Shown here piece by piece: positions 5,018 to 10,099 of a stretch of DNA of 10,099 nucleotides. Source of the DNA: Selenomonadaceae bacterium (GTDB lineage Bacteria > Bacillota > Negativicutes > Selenomonadales > Selenomonadaceae); assembly GCA_017529085.1 (NCBI GenBank), contig JAFXOC010000015.1:1-10099 (forward strand). Direction: 5' to 3'. The translations under genes were made by a program, and so were the position numbers. The notes beneath the pieces were generated by a model that worked only from the letters and a program-made list of their open reading frames with translations, was not told the DNA's origin and searched no databases. The first letter of the stretch is position 1; each line of letters opens with the position of its first letter.

Positions 5018-6877
5018 TTACTTGCAAATATTATATTGATTCTTGCCGTTGTTTTTTGAAACGTAGAGGACGGAATCGGCGTTTTTGTAGAGTTCTTCGA
5101 AAGTGACGCCGTTTTTGGGGTATATGGCGACGCCGATGCTTGAGGTGATGTTGACCTCGTTTTTGCCGTCCGAATAGATTTCGTTTATGATGGCGCAGAG
5201 AGCTTTCGCCTTTGCCTCAATGATCTTTTGACCGACTTGCACGCCTTCGCCTGAAAGTTTGAGGAAGGCCGTGAATTCGTCGCCGCCGATTCTGCCTACA
5301 AAGTCGTTTTCGCTGAAGACGGTGCAGATTTTCTGCGCAACGTCCGTTATAACTTTATCGCCTACAATGTGACCCAAAGTGTCGTTGACTTTTTTGAAAT
5401 TGTCAAGGTCTATGATGTAGAAGGCGTACAGGTTCTCCTTTTCATTTGATTCCGCGAGGAGATTTTTGACGTAGCTTGTGAATGCGCCTTTGTTTAAAAG
5501 ACCGGAAAGCGGATCTATTTCCGCTTTTTGCTTTAGCTTCTCCTGTTTTGTCACCTCGTCTTCAACGTCCATAAAGTTGCCTACTAAGCGAAGCGGCACG
5601 CCGTTATCGTTTCTGACTATGGTACCCGTGCAGCGGAACCAGTAGTAATTGCCGTCGGCGCAGAGAATACGCATTTCGTGATTTAGGCTGCCTTTGCCGC
5701 TCTTAATTGCAGAGACAATGTCGTCCATAACGGAAACGTCGTTTTCGTGAACTATCTCTTTGGCTTTTTTTAGGAGATTGTCAAGACTGTAACTTTCTTC
5801 CCCTTCGGAATCTATGTACTGAACGCTGCCGTTTAGGACGATTTCGCGTTTTTTGAAATCGTAGTCAAAGACAACGGTGTGAGCTTGACGCGTCACCATC
5901 TTAAATCTCTCGTTTGATTGCTCCACAATCGCCATACCGCGAATTAAGTGCAAAATGGTCACAAAGAGGAACACGAAAGCTAAAGTTATCATGCCTTCGA
6001 CAAAGAGCATATTGTAAGACAATGTATTGCTTTGCTTCTTTATAACGTCTTGTGGTATAACAATCGCGTAGTACCAGTTGTTAAGTCCGACCGGCGTCAA
6101 CACCGCAAGCCGCTCTCTAGAGCCGGTTTTGTAGGGTACGGTCATTGTTTTAGCGTTCAAAACGTCTATCTTAATGTCTTTAAGGCTTGTTTCTCCGTTA
6201 ATTCCCCAACTTGAACCCAAATCGTAAAAGTTTGCGATGCGATCCGTCACAAGTTCATTCGTGGCGCTTCTCGCGATAATCGTGCCGTTTCTTGAAAGCA
6301 ATAGTGATGTGCTCGTCTCTTGAAAACCGACCGCTTCTATTAAGTTTCTGAGCACCATCAGCGGAAACTGTCCGTACATAACGCCTTGAGGCTCGTCGTT
6401 TTGCAAAATAGGTACTGCAATATAGAGAAAATCGCCGTTCTTCCTGTCGTGCAGCACCGAATCGGAAATAGTGGTCTTGCCTTCCAGCGCCAACTTGAAA
6501 TAGTCCGCTTTGGAAAAGTCCCCAATGATATTTCCCTTGTTATCCACAAGCCGTCCGCTTTTCCCCGCCGCGGCGATCAGCTGGAAACCCTCTATGTTTT
6601 CAAGCTGTTTTATTTTTTCGAATATCGCCGCATCGTTTGTCATGTCCGTATTTTTAAACTGCCGCGCCAAATGCTCCAACAAATCTATCTGATTGTTAAG
6701 CTTTGTGTTGAAAGCCGCAGCTTGGCTCCTAGCGTTAGTTTCAAGATAAAATTCCGTGGTTGAGGCTATCATTTCGTCCGTATGCCTTGAGAACCACAAA
6801 AACGACCCGACCAAGATTCCAACCGTCAGCAGCACAGCTAAGATAGTCGGCAACTGCATTCGTATCTTGTTTTTCAT
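5018..6877 (-). CDS. Membrane Cache-PAS-GGDEF diguanylate cyclase
   Basis: The 619-residue protein should make cyclic di-GMP from two GTP in response to an outside signal. Order: membrane segment 10-29; an extracellular double-Cache-like sensor (about 35-280, with KSGRLVDNKGNIIGDFSKADYF near 106-127 and DFLYIAVPI at 149-157); a second membrane segment (about 291-313); a PAS domain (about 325-440, ending MRILCADGNYYWFRCTGTI and LRLVGNFMDV, the PAS_3 type); a short helix; and a GGDEF domain (450-615) opening with DPLSGLLNK. The active-site GGDEF (531-535) is intact, and the DxxxFKxxND substrate region is present (490-499). The product-inhibition site RxxD reads SEND (522-525): Asp525 is kept but Arg is replaced by Ser. 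There is no EAL domain. AAAGGA precedes the ATG by 6 nt. It may be read through into the binding-protein gene downstream. Confidence 0.93.
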   Translation of the reverse strand: MKNKIRMQLPTILAVLLTVGILVGSFLWFSRHTDEMIASTTEFYLETNARSQAAAFNTKLNNQIDLLEHLARQFKNTDMTNDAAIFEKIKQLENIEGFQLIAAAGKSGRLVDNKGNIIGDFSKADYFKLALEGKTTISDSVLHDRKNGDFLYIAVPILQNDEPQGVMYGQFPLMVLRNLIEAVGFQETSTSLLLSRNGTIIARSATNELVTDRIANFYDLGSSWGINGETSLKDIKIDVLNAKTMTVPYKTGSRERLAVLTPVGLNNWYYAIVIPQDVIKKQSNTLSYNMLFVEGMITLAFVFLFVTILHLIRGMAIVEQSNERFKMVTRQAHTVVFDYDFKKREIVLNGSVQYIDSEGEESYSLDNLLKKAKEIVHENDVSVMDDIVSAIKSGKGSLNHEMRILCADGNYYWFRCTGTIVRNDNGVPLRLVGNFMDVEDEVTKQEKLKQKAEIDPLSGLLNKGAFTSYVKNLLAESNEKENLYAFYIIDLDNFKKVNDTLGHIVGDKVITDVAQKICTVFSENDFVGRIGGDEFTAFLKLSGEGVQVGQKIIEAKAKALCAIINEIYSDGKNEVNITSSIGVAIYPKNGVTFEELYKNADSVLYVSKNNGKNQYNICK

Positions 6878-6922
6878 AGCTATCCTTTCTTTTGAGATTG
6901 GGTATAAACCCTCCGTAAAATA

Positions 6923-6960
6923 ATTGTATTTTCAAATAAAATTCTGCGAAATTTGAAAAT
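6923..6960 (-). promoter_or_regulatory. Candidate promoter and operator of the GGDEF gene
   Basis: On the minus strand TTCGCA (6945-6950) and TACAAT (6923-6928) are 16 nt apart, about 45 bases ahead of the GGDEF start. A perfect 10-nt inverted repeat, ATTTTCAAAT (6928-6937) and ATTTGAAAAT (6951-6960), has the -35 in its spacer and its near half touching the -10, a layout suited to a dimeric regulator. Nothing identifies the regulator, and A/T-rich inverted repeats arise easily by chance. Confidence 0.4.
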
Positions 6961-6977
6961 CTCCTGCATAATAGCGT

Positions 6978-7011
6978 AAAAAGGGACAAAAGTCTGTTAG
7001 ACTTTTGTCCC
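6978..7011 (-). terminator. Hairpin with T tract, minus-strand reading
   Basis: The arms GGGACAAAAGTCT (6983-6995) and AGACTTTTGTCCC (6999-7011) form a perfect 13-bp stem with a 3-nt loop. Read on the minus strand, the stem is followed directly by TTTTT, the form of an intrinsic terminator; on the plus strand no T tract follows. It sits upstream of the GGDEF gene, with no minus-strand gene seen above it, so it may insulate that gene from antisense transcripts or act in its leader. Confidence 0.65.
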
Positions 7012-7068
7012 GCCGAACTGTAGACAAAGTATTTTTAGTGAGTCGATCGTATCATTTTTATTTACCTA

Positions 7069-7097
7069 TTGACAAACTAGGTTTATCTAATTATAAT
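7069..7097 (+). promoter_or_regulatory. Consensus sigma-70 promoter of the amidohydrolase-metNI operon
   Basis: TTGACA (7069-7074) and TATAAT (7092-7097) are exact consensus hexamers with ideal 17-nt spacing, in an A/T-rich setting. The expected start near 7104 gives a leader of about 140 nt before the ATG at 7245. Such a strong promoter ahead of a transporter operon usually implies regulation by a repressor or by the leader. Confidence 0.85.
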
Positions 7098-7113
7098 GAT
7101 TTTCGCATGACAA

Positions 7114-7192
7114 CCTCTAAAAACTATCAAATTTCTCTGCTGACTCCCCGCCCCGAAGGGGCGGGGAGTCAGCAAAAGCAAGCTTTTAGAGG
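7114..7192 (+). promoter_or_regulatory. Structured 5' leader with 17-bp GC-rich hairpin
   Basis: Within the predicted leader, CCTCTAAAA (7114-7122) pairs with TTTTAGAGG (7184-7192), enclosing a 17-bp stem (7138-7154 with 7158-7174, GAA loop). A small alternative stem AAAAGC/GCTTTT (7174-7179 with 7182-7187) competes for the same bases as the outer stem. No T tract follows the large stem, so it is not a plain terminator. I see no conserved S-box, T-box or other known riboswitch motif. The nested inverted repeat could equally be an inserted palindromic repeat. The rest of the leader (7193-7230) shows nothing further. Confidence 0.55.
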
Positions 7193-7244
7193 GTCCCATA
7201 TCATTACATCAACATAAATTTACTTTGCAAAGCGGGGGAAAAAT

Positions 7245-8381
7245 ATGGAAACGACGCGCTTGGAACCTTTTATCATAGACACCTTTAAAGAACTTCACTC
7301 TTGTCCGGAACTTTCGTACGAGGAATTTGGAACCACGGCGAAGATAAAAAGTATCTTGCAAAAAGAAAATATTGAAGTTTTAGACCTCCCGCTAAAAACG
7401 GGACTTGTGGCGAAAATCGGCAATGAAGAATCTCCCGTTGTGGCTTTGAGAGCCGATATAGACGCGCTGCCCATAGATGAGGAAACAAACCTGCCTTACG
7501 CTTCAAAAACCCCCGGCAAAATGCACGCCTGCGGGCATGATTTTCATACCGCCGCGCTTTTGGGGGCGGCGCTGTCGTTAAAAAGCACGGAAGACAAATT
7601 AAAAGGCGGCGTCCTACTTGTTTTTCAACCTGCCGAAGAAGACGCGGGGGGCGCGTTAAAAATTGTCGGTACAAACGCCTTAAAAGATGCAAAAGTGATT
7701 TACGGGTTGCACACTTCTCCACTTTATCCCGTGGGGACGCTCGGCATCAGCCCCGGCCCCGTCATGGCGGCGGTGGATAGGTTTACGGTTACTTTTGTCG
7801 GCAAAGGCTGTCATGCGGCGCATCCGGATGAAGGCGCGGACGTTATTCCGCTTGTCTCTGAATTTGTCTTGGCGTTGCAGACCATAGTCAGCCGCAACAG
7901 CAACCCTTTCGCCGCTAATTTGGTAAGCGTAACGAAGGTATCGGCGGGAAATACATGGAACGTTTTGCCGGAAACGGCGGAAATCGAAGGGACAGTCCGA
8001 ACGCTTACGATTGAAGACAGAAAGATGATTAAATCGAGATTTTACGCCCTTGCGGAGGGATTGGCGGCCGCTTTCGGCGCAAAGGTCAAAATTGACTGGT
8101 GGGACGGGCCGCCCCCCACAATAAACGATGTATTATGGACAAATTTTGTCGAACATATCGCCGAAAAAGAGGGATTTATCGTTGAAGCCGCAACTCCATC
8201 CTTAGGCGGCGAGGACTTTTCGGAGTACCAAGCAAAAATTCCCGGCGTATATATCAAAGTGGGGACTGGCGAAACTTATCCTCACCACACTTCCAAATTC
8301 GTCGCCGATCCCGCCGCGCTGTTGCCTGCGGCAAATCTTTTGGCGCATCTGGCAAGAGAGACGTTAAGGGGGATAAAATGA
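7245..8381 (+). CDS. M20 family amidohydrolase (N-acyl amino acid deacylase type)
   Basis: This cytosolic metallohydrolase is of the M20D group (hippurate hydrolase/aminoacylase-like), which frees amino acids from N-acyl forms. The 378-residue length is normal. Visible metal and catalytic residues are RADIDALP (69-76), KMHACGHDFHTA (92-103, with Cys96 and His98), the QPAEE block (128-132, Glu131 as likely general base and Glu132 as ligand), GLH (154-156, His156), and PHHTS (346-350, His348). The dimerisation domain lies between, about 175-290, with KGCHAAHP (187-194). A GGGGGA ribosome site lies 5 nt before the ATG. The stop overlaps the metN start by four bases (ATGA), so the enzyme is translated with the transporter. 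Its link to metNI points to an N-acylated methionine or related sulfur compound, which is inference. Confidence 0.93.
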   Translation: METTRLEPFIIDTFKELHSCPELSYEEFGTTAKIKSILQKENIEVLDLPLKTGLVAKIGNEESPVVALRADIDALPIDEETNLPYASKTPGKMHACGHDFHTAALLGAALSLKSTEDKLKGGVLLVFQPAEEDAGGALKIVGTNALKDAKVIYGLHTSPLYPVGTLGISPGPVMAAVDRFTVTFVGKGCHAAHPDEGADVIPLVSEFVLALQTIVSRNSNPFAANLVSVTKVSAGNTWNVLPETAEIEGTVRTLTIEDRKMIKSRFYALAEGLAAAFGAKVKIDWWDGPPPTINDVLWTNFVEHIAEKEGFIVEAATPSLGGEDFSEYQAKIPGVYIKVGTGETYPHHTSKFVADPAALLPAANLLAHLARETLRGIK

Positions 8382-9391
8382 TAAAATTCAAAAACGTGGG
8401 CAAGACGTTTAACGGCGGCGTAGAAGCCCTGCGTGACGTAAACCTCGCCATAGAAAAGGGGGATATTTTCGGCGTTATCGGTTTTAGCGGCGCGGGCAAG
8501 TCTACGCTTTTAAGAATGGTGAACGCCTTGGAAAAGCCCACCTCCGGCTCTGTCGAAATAAACGGAGAAGTCGTCGATACCCTAAGTTACGATGAACTTC
8601 GACGGGTTCGCAAAAGCATCGGCATGGTGTTCCAGCAATTTAACCTGTTAGAAACCAAAACCGTCTTTGAAAACGTGGCGATTCCCCTAATCCTCCAAAA
8701 GGAGAAATCCGAAAAAATCGCCGCGAGGGTCAAGGAGCTTTTGGATTTTGTGGAGCTTTCCGACAAGGCGGAATTTTTTCCGGGGGAACTTTCCGGCGGG
8801 CAAAAGCAAAGGGTGGGCATTGCAAGGGCGCTTGCCACCAATCCTTCGATACTTCTCTGCGACGAAGCCACCAGCGCCCTCGATCCCGAAACCACGGATT
8901 CGATTTTGGATCTTTTGGCGAAAATAAATTCTTCGCTAGGGCTGACAATCCTCTTTGTCACTCATCAAATTCAAGTGATACAAAGGCTTTGCCGGCACGT
9001 TGCCGTAATGGAAGGCGGGCGAGTGGTTGAAACGGGGACGGTGCTTGACGTTTTCGGCGCGCCAAAGGAAGATATAACCAAACGTTTTGTGCAAACCGTT
9101 ATCCCCGACAAGCTGCCCGAAACCTTGCGTCAAGACTTAAAAAAGGACAAGCGTTCCTTTAGCATTCTTCGCCTGCGGTTTTTGGGCGAAACCACAAAAG
9201 AAAATTTGCTTTATAAAATAAACACCAATTTAAAACTTGAAACCGGGGTGCTTTTCGCCTCCGTAACGGAGCTTCAAGGAGAAATCCTGGGCATATTCAT
9301 TATTCAGGTTTTCGGCACAGAAGAAAAAATAAAGGAAGCGATTGACTATATCGCCTCCTTTGGCGTTACAAGTCAGGAGGTGATATTGTGA
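8378..9391 (+). CDS. metN: Methionine-type ABC importer, ATP-binding protein with NIL domain
   Basis: MetN powers uptake of methionine (and in some bacteria its analogues) through MetI. Of the 337 residues, 1-240 form the ATPase: Walker A GFSGAGKS (35-42), Q-loop Gln86 in FQQFNLL, signature LSGGQKQR (138-145), Walker B ILLCDEATSALDP (158-170) and switch His196 in VTHQ. The C-terminal NIL domain (about 258-335, RSFSILRLRFLG onward) is the regulatory methionine-binding domain that shuts the transporter when cell methionine is high, and its presence separates MetN from other amino acid ATPases. It overlaps the genes on both sides by four bases, ATGA in front and GTGA behind. The assignment is firm for the family; the exact cargo is not shown. 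Confidence 0.95.
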   Translation: MIKFKNVGKTFNGGVEALRDVNLAIEKGDIFGVIGFSGAGKSTLLRMVNALEKPTSGSVEINGEVVDTLSYDELRRVRKSIGMVFQQFNLLETKTVFENVAIPLILQKEKSEKIAARVKELLDFVELSDKAEFFPGELSGGQKQRVGIARALATNPSILLCDEATSALDPETTDSILDLLAKINSSLGLTILFVTHQIQVIQRLCRHVAVMEGGRVVETGTVLDVFGAPKEDITKRFVQTVIPDKLPETLRQDLKKDKRSFSILRLRFLGETTKENLLYKINTNLKLETGVLFASVTELQGEILGIFIIQVFGTEEKIKEAIDYIASFGVTSQEVIL

Positions 9392-10047
9392 TTGAACTCG
9401 GAGTACCGCCCGAAAGGCTTTGGCTCGCCACGGAGCAAACCTTGTTTATGGTTTTTGTCTCCCTCTTTATCGGCGCGATTATCGCCATGATTTTAGCCGT
9501 AACTTTGGTACTTACCGCGCCAAACGGGATACTTCCCAAACGCTGGATTTTTAGATGCGTGAATCTATGCGTCAACACGGTACGCAGCGTTCCTTTCATT
9601 ATTTTAATGGTATTCATCCTACCCTTAACCAAATTTTTGGTAGGCACAAGAGTCGGAACGGTAGCCGCATTGGTTCCTCTAGTGGTGTTTATCGTGCCGT
9701 ATCTTGCAAGGCTCTTTGAAAATTCCCTTTTGGAAGTAAATAAAGGAATTATAGAAGCCGCTCAGGCAATGGGCGCTTCGTATTTTGAAATCATTCGATA
9801 CTTTATATTGCCGGAGGCGAAAGGCTCTTTAATCTTATCCGTCACCACGGGAACCATCGGACTTTTGGGCGCGACAGCCATGGCGGGCGCCATAGGCGCG
9901 GGAGGCGTGGGCGACCTAGCCCTAACATACGGCTACGAACGCTTAAACTTTCCCCTTATGCTCTTTACCGTCGTCGTTCTAATCGTCTTCGTCCAAATAA
10001 TCCAATCCGTCGGCAACCATTTCGCCGCCAAAGCCCGAAGACGTTAG
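9388..10047 (+). CDS. metI: Methionine-type ABC importer permease
   Basis: MetI is the membrane-spanning part of the D-methionine/L-methionine importer and works as a dimer with MetN. The 219-residue length is usual. It has about five hydrophobic segments (near 18-42, 67-83, 91-108, 148-170, 189-207) and the cytoplasmic coupling loop EAAQAMGASYFEIIRYFILPEA (123-144) that touches the ATPase. RSVPFIILM (66-74) and AGAIGAGGVGDLA (166-178) are typical of MetI. The start is GTG, four bases inside the metN frame, with a very strong AGGAGGTGAT (9375-9384) placed 3 nt before it, or 7 nt counting from the AGGAGG. No metQ follows before the window ends; the gene is instead followed by a palindromic repeat within 14 bases. 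Confidence 0.95.
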   Translation: MIELGVPPERLWLATEQTLFMVFVSLFIGAIIAMILAVTLVLTAPNGILPKRWIFRCVNLCVNTVRSVPFIILMVFILPLTKFLVGTRVGTVAALVPLVVFIVPYLARLFENSLLEVNKGIIEAAQAMGASYFEIIRYFILPEAKGSLILSVTTGTIGLLGATAMAGAIGAGGVGDLALTYGYERLNFPLMLFTVVVLIVFVQIIQSVGNHFAAKARRR

Positions 10048-10060
10048 GTTTGGAGTAAAA

Positions 10061-10099
10061 GGCGAGTTCCTTCTTTCTTTTTTCTCTTTCTTTTTTGTA
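10061..10099. repeat. Repeat copy 3, cut by the window end
   Basis: GGCGAGTTCC followed by T/C runs and GTA matches the reverse complement of 1912-1951 at every position except one missing T. It is thus a third copy of the element, in the same orientation as copy 1, lying just after the metI stop as copy 1 lies just after trmB. The purine arm of its palindrome should follow outside the window. Confidence 0.85.

Noticed and set aside
7005..7217. Open frame of 70 codons (or 36 from an ATG at 7107) in the leader of the amidohydrolase operon
   Set aside because: It runs through the consensus promoter and both arms of the GC-rich hairpin, has no ribosome site at either start, and its product shows no domain character. 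A translated leader peptide from 7107 cannot be fully excluded but nothing supports it.
7104..7244. SAM riboswitch or T-box ahead of the methionine-type importer
   Set aside because: I looked for the S-box core and the T-box antiterminator motif and saw neither; the leader structure is reported without a class.

Overview
The window reads as a chromosomal stretch of a low-to-middle GC anaerobic bacterium, most likely a Firmicute; a Negativicutes/Selenomonad-like host is my guess. The grounds are strong purine-rich ribosome binding sites, TTG and GTG starts, a biotin synthase of the form seen in anaerobes, a NIL-domain MetN, and many GC-rich or purine/pyrimidine palindromes between genes. The taxonomy is inference; no rRNA or other marker is present.

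Layout. (1) 2-1713, plus strand: the 3' part of biotin synthase (bioB, cut by the window edge), a nested hairpin terminator, then a strong promoter and trmB (tRNA m7G46 methyltransferase). (2) 1714-1980: two copies of a ~95-bp purine/pyrimidine palindromic element facing each other around a 48-bp spacer that carries a plausible promoter. (3) 1981-3641: a SEDS peptidoglycan polymerase (FtsW/RodA family, TTG start) and a small membrane-anchored protein of unknown function, probably one operon, ending in a 22-bp hairpin. (4) 3704-3853: a ~150-bp repeat-like element with 13-bp perfect inverted ends, lying between convergent genes. (5) 3857-6877, minus strand: a Cache-PAS-GGDEF membrane diguanylate cyclase followed by an orphan sugar-type substrate-binding lipoprotein, separated by a ~180-bp multi-hairpin repeat. 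(6) 6878-7244: divergent regulatory region with a near-ideal sigma-70 promoter and a structured leader on the plus side and a candidate promoter/operator on the minus side. (7) 7245-10047: an M20 amidohydrolase, metN and metI with 4-nt stop/start overlaps. (8) 10061-10099: a third copy of the element from region 2, cut by the window end.

How the genes work together. The last operon looks like a sulfur amino acid salvage unit: MetN and MetI form the ATPase and membrane part of a methionine-type importer, and the M20 enzyme would strip an acyl group from an imported N-acyl amino acid. The binding protein MetQ is not seen. The GGDEF protein and the neighbouring binding protein may form a solute-sensing c-di-GMP module, which is a hypothesis from co-orientation only. 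Biotin synthesis, tRNA modification and wall synthesis are housekeeping. The least ordinary features are the repeat families in the gaps, the altered cysteine set of BioB, and the GGDEF/binding-protein pairing.
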